Shown here: positions 24,437 through 32,556 of the stretch, in pieces | Layout: every line of letters starts with the position of its first letter | How positions within the stretch are numbered: the stretch's first letter is position 1 | Source of the DNA: Atopobiaceae bacterium | GTDB taxonomy: Bacteria > Actinomycetota > Coriobacteriia > Coriobacteriales > Atopobiaceae | Assembly: GCA_022655215.1 (NCBI GenBank) | Contig: JALCUE010000001.1 | Coordinates: 744,001 to 808,000 of the forward strand | Direction: 5' to 3' | Length of the DNA stretch: 64,000 bases | Position numbers and translations under genes: made by a program | Notes under the pieces: model-generated | Database searches by the model: none | What the model saw: the letters and a program-made list of their open reading frames with translations, nothing else | What the model was told of the DNA's origin: nothing

Positions 24437-25738
24437 CTAGGCTACATCCTTGCCGATGGCTTTGCCATCATCGATGTCCTTGTCCTTTGCCTCCGAAGGG
24501 TCCTTCGGGAGGATGAGGTTCATGATGATTCCGACGAGCGCGGAGGTGGCCATACCGGGAAGAGTGTAATCGCCCAAGGGGATCGAGATGCCACTCGTCT
24601 CCATGCCAACACCGAGGATGATGACGACGGATGCAATCATGAGGTTGCGGTTCTTACCGAAGTCGACACCGTTGCTCACGAGCATGCGAAGACCATTCGA
24701 TGCGATGAGGCCGAACAGCAAAAGGCTCACTCCGCCCATGACGGGCGTCGGGATGCTCTCGATGAGAGCTTCGAGCTTGGGGCAGAAACCGCCGACGATG
24801 AAGGCGAAGCCAGCCGCATACCAGAACACCTGGGTGGAGTAGACCCTAGTGACGCTCATGACACCGATGTTCTCGGCATACGTGGTCGTGGGAGGTCCAC
24901 CAAGGAATCCAGCGATGACCGTCGCGATGCCGTCGCCAGCAAGGGACTGCGGAAGCATGGGCTTGTAGTCCTTTCCGACGATCTCCCCGACGACGAGGAG
25001 GTGACCGATGTGCTCGATGACCACGACGAACGCGACGGGGGCGATGAGAGCGATGGCCCCCCAGTCGAACGTCGGATGGTGGAGCTGAGGCAGACCGATC
25101 CAGGCAGCGCTCAAGACGCCGGAGAAGTCGACGAGCCCCGCGAAGCAGGCGCACACATAGCCAACGATGATGGCCAGAAGCACGGGAACGGTCCCGACGA
25201 GGCCCGGCATGCTCGAGAAGGCGACCGCCGAGAACAACGTGATGGCGGCAATGAGTGCCCCCATGGGAACGAACTCAGTACCACTGGAGAACAGTGCCAT
25301 CTTGGCGGCAGTAGCTGACAAACCCACGCCGATGACGATGATCACGGACGCGACGAGAACAGGCGGGAGGACACGATCCATCCAGTCGGTGCCGACGAGC
25401 TTGATGACCCCGGCGACCGCCAGGAACACGAGGCCCGCGACGACGACGCCCGAAAGGGCGGCATCCAGACCCTGGGTCGCACCGATGGCGACGATCGGGC
25501 TGATGAACGCGAACGAGCTACCGAGATAACTGGGGATCTTGTTCTTGGTCACGAGAAGGTAGCAGATGGTTCCGATACCTGAGCACATGATGGCAACGGA
25601 AGGGTGCAGGCCGGTAAGCATGGGGACCAGCACGGTGGAACCGAACATGCTCATCATGTGCTGGATTCCCAGCGGGATGGCGCGTCCGACCGACACACGG
25701 TCATCGACGCCGATTATCGGTCGTTCCTTGGATGTCAT
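24437..25738 (-). CDS. uraA: Uracil permease (NCS2 family)
   Basis: This 433-residue nucleobase:cation symporter has about 14 membrane segments. The UraA signatures VVIEHIGHLLVVGEI and FLGGPPTTTYAENIGVM cover the substrate-binding glutamate and the QH/NxG-type helix, and match uracil permeases rather than xanthine/urate members. AAAGGGGACCT precedes the ATG. A strong hairpin separates it from the upstream purine permease gene, so the two may be partly uncoupled. Confidence 0.92.
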   Translation of the reverse strand: MTSKERPIIGVDDRVSVGRAIPLGIQHMMSMFGSTVLVPMLTGLHPSVAIMCSGIGTICYLLVTKNKIPSYLGSSFAFISPIVAIGATQGLDAALSGVVVAGLVFLAVAGVIKLVGTDWMDRVLPPVLVASVIIVIGVGLSATAAKMALFSSGTEFVPMGALIAAITLFSAVAFSSMPGLVGTVPVLLAIIVGYVCACFAGLVDFSGVLSAAWIGLPQLHHPTFDWGAIALIAPVAFVVVIEHIGHLLVVGEIVGKDYKPMLPQSLAGDGIATVIAGFLGGPPTTTYAENIGVMSVTRVYSTQVFWYAAGFAFIVGGFCPKLEALIESIPTPVMGGVSLLLFGLIASNGLRMLVSNGVDFGKNRNLMIASVVIILGVGMETSGISIPLGDYTLPGMATSALVGIIMNLILPKDPSEAKDKDIDDGKAIGKDVA

Positions 25739-25769
25739 AGGTCCCCTTTCAACGGCTTGTCACATGGAA

Positions 25770-25803
25770 GGGGACCGGTGCGACCCATGGCCCACCGGTC
25801 CCC
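25770..25803 (-). terminator. Hairpin between purine permease and uraA
   Basis: A perfect 11-bp stem, GGGGACCGGTG (25770-25780) with CACCGGTCCCC (25793-25803), lies 22 bp after the upstream gene's end. No T-run follows in the minus direction, so it may be a partial terminator or processing site reducing uraA expression. Confidence 0.65.
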
Positions 25804-25825
25804 ATCGATCTCGAGTTTCGCAGGC

Positions 25826-27139
25826 CTAGGAAACGAAGAAGGAGATGAGGAAGGCGATCGCAGCGACCCACATGAGAGGCTTGATCTCCTTGGCCCTCTT
25901 GCTGGCCACGGCGACGACGACGTAGGTGATGAAGCCGAGGCCGATGCCCGTCGAGATGGAGTACGTCAGAGGGATGCCGGCAACGGTCATGAAGGCAGGG
26001 ATGCCCTGCATAGGATCGTTCCAGTCGATGTCCATGACCTCACCCATCATGAGGAAGCCGACCATGACGAGGGCGCCGCAGGTCGCTGCGGAGCAGACGA
26101 TGGAGATGAGCGGCGAGAAGAACGCGGCGATGAGGAAGAGCACGCCGGTCGTGATGGAGGTGAGGCCGGTACGTCCACCATCCGCCGCGCCAGCGGTGGA
26201 CTCGACGAACGTCGTGATCGATGAGGCGCCGCAGAAGCCGCCGACGGCCGCAGCAGCCGAGTCGACGATAAGGATGGGCTTGATATCCTCGACCTTGCCG
26301 TCCTCGGTGAGGAAGTCGCCCTGCTTTGCGACGGCGAAGGCGGTCCCCATGGTGTCGAAGAAGTCAGACATCATGAGCGAGAAGACGAAGAGGAGAAGGG
26401 CCGGGGTCGTGACGACCTTGGCGATTCCCATGACGCCTGACGCATCGGTCTGGAAGGGAGCGGCGAAGGAGGAGAAGTCGAGACCAGACACGATGGCCGT
26501 GGGAAGCGTGGTGACGCCCAGGGGGATGCCGGCGATGACGGCGATGATGATGCCCCAGAGGATCTCGCCCTTGACGTGCAGGCAGTAGAGGACGAACGTC
26601 GCGATGATGGAGATGGCGCCCACGATATAGACGGGATTCGTGATGGAGCCCATGGAGACGAGAGTGGACTCATTGTTCACGACGATACCGCCGTTGATAA
26701 GGCCGATGAACGCGATGAAGAGGCCGAGGCCGGCAGCGATGGAGTGACGGAGCGCCGCGGGAATCGCGTCCATGATGGCCTCTCTAAGGCCACAGATGAC
26801 GAGGATGAGAATGATGATGCCCTCGAGGAAGATGACGGCCATGGCAGCGTGCCAGTCACCACCAGTCATAGCGGTGAGCGTGAATGCGACGACGGCGTTG
26901 ACGCCCATGCCAGAAGCGCAGGCAAGCGGCCTATTGGCAAACAGTCCCATAAGGATGGTCATGATACCTGCACCGACGCACGTCGAGGTGACGGCCGCGG
27001 AGGCAGGAATCCCAGCCTCGGCAAGCAGCGTCGGGTTCACGGCGATGATATAAGCCATCGCCAGGAACGTCGTCAGTCCGGCACGTAGCTCACGGCCGGT
27101 CGACGAACCTCTCTCGGCAATCTTGAAGAACTTCTCCAT
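25826..27139 (-). CDS. Adenine/guanine/hypoxanthine permease (AzgA/PbuG family)
   Basis: This 437-residue multi-spanning permease has the family start RELRAGLTTFLAMAYIIAVNP and the FLEGIIILI and SSITTFVESTAGAADGGRTG segments, all diagnostic of AzgA/PbuG purine transporters. AAGGAGAGAGCAC precedes the ATG. No purine riboswitch can fit in the 80 bp separating it from dut. Together with uraA and apt it forms a salvage set for external nucleobases. Confidence 0.93.
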   Translation of the reverse strand: MEKFFKIAERGSSTGRELRAGLTTFLAMAYIIAVNPTLLAEAGIPASAAVTSTCVGAGIMTILMGLFANRPLACASGMGVNAVVAFTLTAMTGGDWHAAMAVIFLEGIIILILVICGLREAIMDAIPAALRHSIAAGLGLFIAFIGLINGGIVVNNESTLVSMGSITNPVYIVGAISIIATFVLYCLHVKGEILWGIIIAVIAGIPLGVTTLPTAIVSGLDFSSFAAPFQTDASGVMGIAKVVTTPALLLFVFSLMMSDFFDTMGTAFAVAKQGDFLTEDGKVEDIKPILIVDSAAAAVGGFCGASSITTFVESTAGAADGGRTGLTSITTGVLFLIAAFFSPLISIVCSAATCGALVMVGFLMMGEVMDIDWNDPMQGIPAFMTVAGIPLTYSISTGIGLGFITYVVVAVASKRAKEIKPLMWVAAIAFLISFFVS

Positions 27140-27220
27140 GTGTGCTCTCTCCTTCTAATGACACGTGACGAGCAAGACAAAATGGGTCGTCGGCAGACCA
27201 CCGGCAACCCCGTACGGCGC

Positions 27221-27667
27221 CTAGACGCCGCTGGAACCAAAGCCGCCCGTGCCTCGATCGGTCTCATCGAGCTCGTCGACCTCCATGAGCTCGACAACGG
27301 GTACCCTCTGGATGACGAGTTGGGCGATGCGCTCGCCGACCTCGATGTGTATCTCCTTGGTGGGATCGAGATTGATGGCACAGACCTTGAGCTCACCGCG
27401 GTAGTGGGCGTCAATGAGGCCGGGTGTGTTGGCCATCGACAGGCCCTCACGAAGAGCCAAGCCACTGCGAGGCTGGACGAACCCGGCATAGCCTTCGGGT
27501 ATGGCGATGGCGAGGCCAGTGGACACGAGTCTGCGCTCCTGAGGCGCAAGCATCACGTCCTCGTTACTTCTGAGATCGAGTCCAGCGTCTCCCTCGTAGG
27601 CATAAGTTGGAAGCTCAACGGAAGAATCGAGACGCTTGATAGGCAAGCTGATACGGTCGTCAGTCAT
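27221..27667 (-). CDS. dut: dUTP diphosphatase
   Basis: This 148-residue trimeric dUTPase keeps uracil out of DNA and supplies dUMP. All five motifs are present: AGLDL (28-32), PRSGLA (66-71), [11 protein letters not shown] (83-93, catalytic D86), GERIAQLV (111-118) and [10 protein letters not shown] (138-147). Its start overlaps the nrdR stop by 8 bp, placing it with the regulator of ribonucleotide reductase in a dNTP-balance unit. Confidence 0.97.
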   Translation of the reverse strand: MTDDRISLPIKRLDSSVELPTYAYEGDAGLDLRSNEDVMLAPQERRLVSTGLAIAIPEGYAGFVQPRSGLALREGLSMANTPGLIDAHYRGELKVCAINLDPTKEIHIEVGERIAQLVIQRVPVVELMEVDELDETDRGTGGFGSSGV

Positions 27668-28112
27668 TGGCCAGTCTCCTCAGCTCTTCATGGAACTCAT
27701 CAACATCTTTGAAATCACGGTAGACAGAGGCAAACCTCACATAGGCGACCTTGTCGATGACAAGGAGTCTGTGGAGGACCATCTCTCCGAGATCCTTGGA
27801 CCTGACCTCAGTGATTCCACCGTCACGAAGATCAGAGACGATGCCATCTATGAGGGATTCGAGGGAGCTGAGAGGGATGTCCCTCTTCACTGTCGCAGCC
27901 ACGAGACCACGCATGAGCTTCTGCCTGTCGAAGGTCTCCCGGGAGCCATCGCGCTTGATGACGATAAGCGGCATCTCTTCCCGACGCTCATAGGTCGTGA
28001 ACCTGAAACCACAGTTCATGCACTCGCGCCGGCGACGGATCGCGTCGTTGCTTTCAGAGGGACGGGAGTCAACGACCTTAGACTCCTCGCAACCGCACTT
28101 AGGACACCGCAT
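27660..28112 (-). CDS. nrdR: Transcriptional repressor NrdR
   Basis: NrdR represses ribonucleotide reductase genes in response to ATP/dATP. This 150-residue protein has the N-terminal zinc ribbon C3-x2-C6...C31-x2-C34 and an ATP-cone (about 50-140, starting [18 protein letters not shown]). ATG 28112 follows GGGGAGAAC. It lies next to a LysM-type division inhibitor and lexA, the same order as nrdR-Rv2719c-lexA in mycobacteria. No nrd genes lie in this window. Confidence 0.97.
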   Translation of the reverse strand: MRCPKCGCEESKVVDSRPSESNDAIRRRRECMNCGFRFTTYERREEMPLIVIKRDGSRETFDRQKLMRGLVAATVKRDIPLSSLESLIDGIVSDLRDGGITEVRSKDLGEMVLHRLLVIDKVAYVRFASVYRDFKDVDEFHEELRRLAND

Positions 28113-28237
28113 GTTCTCCCCTCGCTTTAACCAACGTAAGGGAAGATAACACAAAAATGCCAAAGATGTGCCAGATATTGTATCTTGTAGCAGGCTAGTA
28201 ACACTACCTGCAGCGTAAAGGCCCGTCTGAAATAACT

Positions 28238-28687
28238 CTATTCAGCGACCACGAGATGCTGGCCAACGAGCAGGGTGGACGTGGAAAGTCCGTTCTCCTC
28301 CTTGAGCCAATCGACCGTCTGCTCAATGGAAAGCCCATCTATAGGATGCTCATCGGCAATTTGCGAGAGAGAGTCCCCAGGAGAGACCGTGAGATCGGTC
28401 GTGGCTATTCCTGCCGTGACGGAAGAGGCATAGTTGCTCGAATTGGATTCGATAGCTGAGACCATAGCGAACGAGCAGACGACAAAAAGGAACGAGACGG
28501 CAACAAGAGCAGCCTTCTGCACGATAGAAAGTTGGATGCGATCCAGGGTAACTGTGGACTCGGTCTCCTGCGCTTGCAGCGAAAGGCCACGACCGCCCTC
28601 TATGAGGCGGAACGCCGGGACATCGCCGTTCTGCAGCGCCGCGGTGCCGTCAAATGCGAACGAGCCCATGTAGTTCCTATCAGACAT
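28238..28687 (-). CDS. LysM-domain membrane protein, likely SOS-induced division inhibitor (YneA/DivS type)
   Basis: This 149-residue protein has a cytoplasmic N-terminus, one membrane helix (about 56-79) and an external LysM domain (about 98-147, starting LTVSPGDSLSQIA). The size, topology and position divergent to lexA match YneA (Bacillus), DivS (Corynebacterium) and Rv2719c (Mycobacterium), small membrane proteins that delay division during SOS. Its promoter carries a LexA box inside the spacer and another just downstream. GAGAGGGG precedes ATG 28687. The function is inferred from context and architecture. Confidence 0.85.
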   Translation of the reverse strand: MSDRNYMGSFAFDGTAALQNGDVPAFRLIEGGRGLSLQAQETESTVTLDRIQLSIVQKAALVAVSFLFVVCSFAMVSAIESNSSNYASSVTAGIATTDLTVSPGDSLSQIADEHPIDGLSIEQTVDWLKEENGLSTSTLLVGQHLVVAE

Positions 28688-28751
28688 CTTGGTCCCCTCT
28701 CGATTCCGCCTGGTGAAGGTATAACCCGCCCACCTGACACCAAAGGATACG

Positions 28752-28763
28752 GAACGTCTGTTC
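28752..28763. promoter_or_regulatory. LexA box 1
   Basis: GAACGTCTGTTC, a perfect GAAC-N4-GTTC palindrome, lies downstream of the divS-like -10 near its predicted transcription start. Confidence 0.8.
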
Positions 28764-28770
28764 GCTATTC

Positions 28771-28798
28771 ATTATGTCCGAACAAATGTACGTGTCAA
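28771..28798 (-). promoter_or_regulatory. Promoter of the YneA/DivS-like gene
   Basis: On the minus strand, TTGACA (28793-28798) is followed after 16 bp by CATAAT (28771-28776). The second LexA box fills the spacer exactly, which predicts tight SOS repression. Confidence 0.75.
28779..28792. promoter_or_regulatory. LexA box 2
   Basis: CGAACAAATGTACG matches the Gram-positive SOS box (CGAACRNRYGTTYG) with one arm imperfect. It lies between the -35 and -10 of the divS-like promoter. Confidence 0.75.
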
Positions 28799-28805
28799 GT
28801 GAAAT

Positions 28806-28819
28806 CGAACATTTGTTTG
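28806..28819. promoter_or_regulatory. LexA box 3 (lexA autoregulation)
   Basis: CGAACATTTGTTTG is a near-consensus SOS box overlapping the lexA -35 (TTGCGT, 28817-28822). The three box centres are spaced 28 and 27 bp. Confidence 0.82.
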
Positions 28820-28845
28820 CGTCCTTGAGCCGGCTCGCCTATACT
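28817..28845 (+). promoter_or_regulatory. lexA promoter
   Basis: TTGCGT (28817-28822), a 17-bp spacer and TATACT (28840-28845), 23 bp upstream of the lexA start. The -35 overlaps LexA box 3. Confidence 0.75.
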
Positions 28846-28868
28846 GGGGCCATCGAAAGGGAGGAACA

Positions 28869-29516
28869 ATGCAAAAGAAGCCTAGCAAGAGGCAGCAGCA
28901 GATTTATGACTTCATCTGCACTTATACGGATGATCACGGCTATCCGCCCTCAGTGCGCGAAATCGGCGCGGCGGTCGGACTCGCATCGCCCTCCACGGTT
29001 CATATGCATCTCAAGTTCCTTGAGGAGAACGGCTACATCCATCGCGACCCGAACAAGCCACGAACAATCGAAATCGTCCCGAGCGAAAGCTCGAAGGATG
29101 ACCATACGCTCGCTTCCATCACCCAGGACATCGACTCGAACACGATATCGCTCCCCCTCGTCGGGCGAGTCGCAGCCGGGACGCCGATCCTTGCCGAACA
29201 GAACGTCGAGGAGAGCCTCACCCTCCCGACGAGCATCGTCGGTGACTCGAGCAGCTTCATCCTCCGTGTCCATGGTGAGTCGATGATCAATGCCGGCATC
29301 TTCGATGGCGACTACATCGTCGTGAGGGAACAGCAGGAAGCCCATAACGGCGAGATAGTCGTCGCCCTCATCGACGACTCCGCGACCGTGAAGACTTTCT
29401 ATCGTGAGAAGGACCGCATCAGGCTTCAGCCGGAGAACGACACGATGGAGCCGATCTATGCGGACAATCCGGTGATTCTCGGCAAGGTCACCGCTCTCAT
29501 CCGCTCCGTCAGCTAG
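28869..29516 (+). CDS. lexA: SOS repressor LexA
   Basis: This 215-residue repressor has an N-terminal winged helix (about 1-70, YPPSVREIGAAVGL) and a C-terminal S24 autoproteolysis domain. The cleavage site A103-G104 (VAAGTP), the nucleophile S138 (GESMI) and K175 (TVKTF) are all visible. AAGGGAGG lies just before the ATG. It is divergent from the LysM division inhibitor, with three SOS boxes between them. RecA, which triggers its cleavage, is encoded at 38.0-39.1 kb with its own box. Confidence 0.98.
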   Translation: MQKKPSKRQQQIYDFICTYTDDHGYPPSVREIGAAVGLASPSTVHMHLKFLEENGYIHRDPNKPRTIEIVPSESSKDDHTLASITQDIDSNTISLPLVGRVAAGTPILAEQNVEESLTLPTSIVGDSSSFILRVHGESMINAGIFDGDYIVVREQQEAHNGEIVVALIDDSATVKTFYREKDRIRLQPENDTMEPIYADNPVILGKVTALIRSVS

Positions 29517-29529
29517 CTCGGCCCGAGGC

Positions 29530-30285
29530 ATGCGCTCGCCAAAGACCGGGGAAGGTCACCGGTACCGCCTCTTCGATGTGCTCAGAGGCATCGCCGTTCT
29601 TTCCATGGTAGGTTTCCATCTCTGCTACGACCTCGTATACCTCGACGGCATCAAGCTCGGTTGGTTTACCTCCCCTCAGATGGACGTCTGGAGAGCCAGC
29701 ATCTCCTGGACCTTCCTCCTGATCGCGGGAATCATGTGTTCGCTCTCCCGCGACAACCTGAAGCGAGCGTCCCGATATCTCATCGTGGCAGGGCTGGTTT
29801 TCATAGTCACCTCTGTCGCCGACGTAGACATACCCATCAGCTTCGGCATCATCTTCTGCATGGGCGCTTCGACACTGGTCGAGTGGCTCCTCCAGAAATG
29901 TCGCTTGCGGCCCAAGGGGTGGATTGCAGCCGCGGCCCTGTTCGCAGCCTTCGTCATCATGCTCGACCTGCCGAACGGTTCGGTGGGACTTCCCGGACTC
30001 ATGACGGATGTCCCGCGCATGCTGTATTCAAGCGATTGGTTTAGCTGGCTTGGGCTGCCTGGTCCCCACTTCATGTCGGGAGATTACTATCCGCTGATTC
30101 CCTATACCCTGCTCTTCCTCTGCGGCAGTTCGATCGGCTGGCAATGGAAGGAGAGCGGCTACCCAACGGTATTCAAGAAGATCGGATGTATCCCGTTGGA
30201 ATGGGTCGGGAGACACGCGCTTGCGATTTATGTCCTGCATCAACCGGTGCTGCTCCTCCTGACGGCACTCATCGGCGTCAGGTGA
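29530..30285 (+). CDS. DUF1624/HGSNAT-like membrane acyltransferase domain protein
   Basis: This 251-residue protein has about seven membrane helices and begins with RYRLFDVLRGIAVLSMVGFH, the conserved opening of the heparan-alpha-glucosaminide N-acetyltransferase catalytic domain family (DUF1624). The His in FHLCYDL is the family's putative active residue. Bacterial members are thought to acylate surface glycans, but substrates are mostly unknown. The ATG is 13 bp after the lexA stop with GAGG just upstream, so it may be partly cotranscribed with lexA. It is convergent with hflX. Confidence 0.85.
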   Translation: MRSPKTGEGHRYRLFDVLRGIAVLSMVGFHLCYDLVYLDGIKLGWFTSPQMDVWRASISWTFLLIAGIMCSLSRDNLKRASRYLIVAGLVFIVTSVADVDIPISFGIIFCMGASTLVEWLLQKCRLRPKGWIAAAALFAAFVIMLDLPNGSVGLPGLMTDVPRMLYSSDWFSWLGLPGPHFMSGDYYPLIPYTLLFLCGSSIGWQWKESGYPTVFKKIGCIPLEWVGRHALAIYVLHQPVLLLLTALIGVR

Positions 30286-30302
30286 CGAGAGAGGTCATCG
30301 GT

Positions 30303-31610
30303 CTAGTCGAGGTCTCCCCCACCCGTTAGATAGGGCGCAAGCGAAGAGCATAGCCTCGGCGAGACGCGTGCGGTCACGACAAGTCCCTCCTGCTCGTAAC
30401 TCTCACGCAGGACCTGGCCCCTCTCGTGGACGAGCTTGATCAACATCCCCTTATCATACGGAATCGTTGCGGTGATGGAGACGTCACCCTGCGAAGCGAT
30501 GGTGGAGATCTGGAACATCAGTCCTTCCAAGCCACGTTTCTCAAAAGCGGAGATGAGACAAGCCTCAGGATGCAACGACCTCAACGAGGCGAGGACATCG
30601 GGGCCGGCCAAGTCACATTTGTTGAACACGAGTAGCGTCGTGACATCTCCGGCACCGATTTCATCCAAGACGTCGTTGACCGCCTTGACCTGTCTCTCAT
30701 AGTTCGGCTCACTCGCATCGACGACGAGAAGGATGAGGTCGGCCGACCTCACCTCTGACAAGGTGGACTTGAACGCCTCGACGAGAGTCGTCGGCAGCTT
30801 CTGGATGAATCCGACGGTGTCTGTGATCGTGATGCGTCTGCCTTCGGAAAGGTCCAGAGCCCTGGTCGTAGGGTCAAGGGTCGCGAAGAGCTCGTCCTTC
30901 GAGTAGACGTCCGAACCCGTGAGCGCATTGAGCAGGGTCGACTTTCCCGCATTGGTATAACCCGCCAGAGCAACTCGATAGATTCCCGAATCCCAGCGAG
31001 CCTTGCTCTGCGTCGTCCTCCTGCTCTCCAGTCCGGCGAGCTCGCGCCTCAGGGTGGAGATCCTATCCCTGACCAGACGACGGTCGACCTCGAGTTGGCT
31101 CTCGCCCTGACCGAAACGGCTACCGATGCCGCCCCTTGTCTGCTCGCCCATGAGATGGCTCCACATACCCCTCAACCGAGGGAGGAGATACTTCAGCTGG
31201 GCAAGCTGGACCTGCAAACGACCTTCGCTCGTCTTCGCGTGTCGACCGAAGATGTCGAGGATGAGGGCGGTGCGATCGATTATCTTGACGGGCTCGCCGA
31301 CCGCCTTCTCGAGATTCGACTGCTGGGAAGGAGTGAGCTCGTCATCGAACACGACGACATCAGCTTCGTACCTCCGCACCAGATCGACGAGTTCGCGCGT
31401 CTTACCTGAACCGATGAAGGTCCTTGGGACGGGAGAGTCCAGGCGCTGCGTGAGTGAGCAGACCACATCGGCACCGTCTGTACCCACCAGACGGTCGAGC
31501 TCGGCCATCGAATCCGCCAAGGGCCAGGCGGAGGACCTTCCGAAGTCGACTCCGACGGTGATCGCCTTCTCGCGGGCTCTGGCCGTCGGCGTGGGGACGG
31601 GTCTAGACAT
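30303..31610 (-). CDS. hflX: Ribosome-associated GTPase HflX
   Basis: This 435-residue protein has the HflX N-terminal domain, a GTP-binding domain with GYTNAGKST (217-225), DTVGF and NKCD, and a C-terminal tail. HflX splits stalled 70S ribosomes, for example after heat or antibiotic stress. The linker SRFGQGESQLEVDRRL is a family hallmark. ATG 31610 overlaps the miaA stop by 8 bp and has AAGGGG upstream. It is the last gene of the spoVS-miaB-miaA-hflX run; miaA-hflX linkage is also known in other bacteria. Confidence 0.96.
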   Translation of the reverse strand: MSRPVPTPTARAREKAITVGVDFGRSSAWPLADSMAELDRLVGTDGADVVCSLTQRLDSPVPRTFIGSGKTRELVDLVRRYEADVVVFDDELTPSQQSNLEKAVGEPVKIIDRTALILDIFGRHAKTSEGRLQVQLAQLKYLLPRLRGMWSHLMGEQTRGGIGSRFGQGESQLEVDRRLVRDRISTLRRELAGLESRRTTQSKARWDSGIYRVALAGYTNAGKSTLLNALTGSDVYSKDELFATLDPTTRALDLSEGRRITITDTVGFIQKLPTTLVEAFKSTLSEVRSADLILLVVDASEPNYERQVKAVNDVLDEIGAGDVTTLLVFNKCDLAGPDVLASLRSLHPEACLISAFEKRGLEGLMFQISTIASQGDVSITATIPYDKGMLIKLVHERGQVLRESYEQEGLVVTARVSPRLCSSLAPYLTGGGDLD

Positions 31611-32556
31611 GTGAGGCCCCCTTCTCTCCAACTCGATCGGACTCGAACTCCAACACCCGTTCGATGGCCGAGGCCGTGTCGAACGTGTCCATGTCGATTT
31701 CCTTGACGTCAGGATTTCGCCTGACCCACGTCATCTGCCTCTTCGCATACCTGCGGCTGTTGGTCTTGATTGAGGTGACGGCTTCCGCAAGTCCCACATC
31801 CCCTGCCAGATAGGGAATCAGCTCCTTGTAGCCGATGGCATTTCCAGCGGTGGTCGACCCCAGAAGCCCGACAGCACAGAGTTGACGGACCTCATCGATG
31901 AGGCCTGCATCGATCATGGCGTCGACTCGTGCGTCGATGCGCTCGCATAAGCGGTCTCGAGACATGGTCAGACACCAGATGCTCGCCTCATAATATGGCC
32001 TTCTCGAATCCCCGCTCACGTGCTGCTCGGAATAGGAACGTCCCTCGTCAAGCATCTCCAGGGCGCGAATGACCCTTCTCACGTTGTTGGGATGGATGAG
32101 AACGGCGCTTGACGGATCCCGTTTCGCAAGAAGTGAGTGAAGGACACCAGGACCCTCGGTCTCGGCGATCCTCTCGTATTTGCGTCGAGTCTCTGAACCA
32201 AGTCTCCCAGACGTGAAGCTCATGTCCTCGATAACGGCATCGAGGTAGAGCCCCGTGCCGCCGCACAGGACCGGGATCTCACCGCGGGCGAGAAGGGAAT
32301 CCGCGCACCTCCTAGCCTCGGACTGGAACCTGGAGACCGAATAGTCCTCGGTCACGTCGCAGACGTCGGTCATGAGGAGGGGGACCGTACGATCGCGCTC
32401 GGGCATCTTGGCCGTCCCGATGTCCATGCCACGATAAACCTGCATGGAGTCAACGGAGACGACGGACGTGCCCAGTCGGGCGGCGATGCCATCGGCGACC
32501 TCGCTCTTCCCGACGGCCGTAGGTCCGGTTATGCAGATCACATGGCCGCGCGTCAA
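31603..32556 (-). CDS. miaA: tRNA dimethylallyltransferase MiaA
   Basis: MiaA transfers the dimethylallyl group to N6 of A37 in tRNAs reading UNN codons. The P-loop GPTAVGKS is at 11-18, followed by DSMQVYRGMDIGTAK and GGTGLYLDA, all conserved. The C-terminal TRYAKRQMTWFR-type segment is seen as RRYAKRQMTWVRR. At 317 residues it is standard length. It overlaps miaB upstream by 4 bp and hflX downstream by 8 bp. MiaB then methylthiolates its product, so the two steps of ms2i6A synthesis are coupled here. Confidence 0.97.
   Translation of the reverse strand: MTRGHVICITGPTAVGKSEVADGIAARLGTSVVSVDSMQVYRGMDIGTAKMPERDRTVPLLMTDVCDVTEDYSVSRFQSEARRCADSLLARGEIPVLCGGTGLYLDAVIEDMSFTSGRLGSETRRKYERIAETEGPGVLHSLLAKRDPSSAVLIHPNNVRRVIRALEMLDEGRSYSEQHVSGDSRRPYYEASIWCLTMSRDRLCERIDARVDAMIDAGLIDEVRQLCAVGLLGSTTAGNAIGYKELIPYLAGDVGLAEAVTSIKTNSRRYAKRQMTWVRRNPDVKEIDMDTFDTASAIERVLEFESDRVGEKGASHV

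Noticed and set aside
27140-27220. Possible purine riboswitch before the AzgA-type permease
   Set aside because: The gap to dut is only about 80 bp, with a normal ribosome-binding site and no three-way junction core that I can fold.
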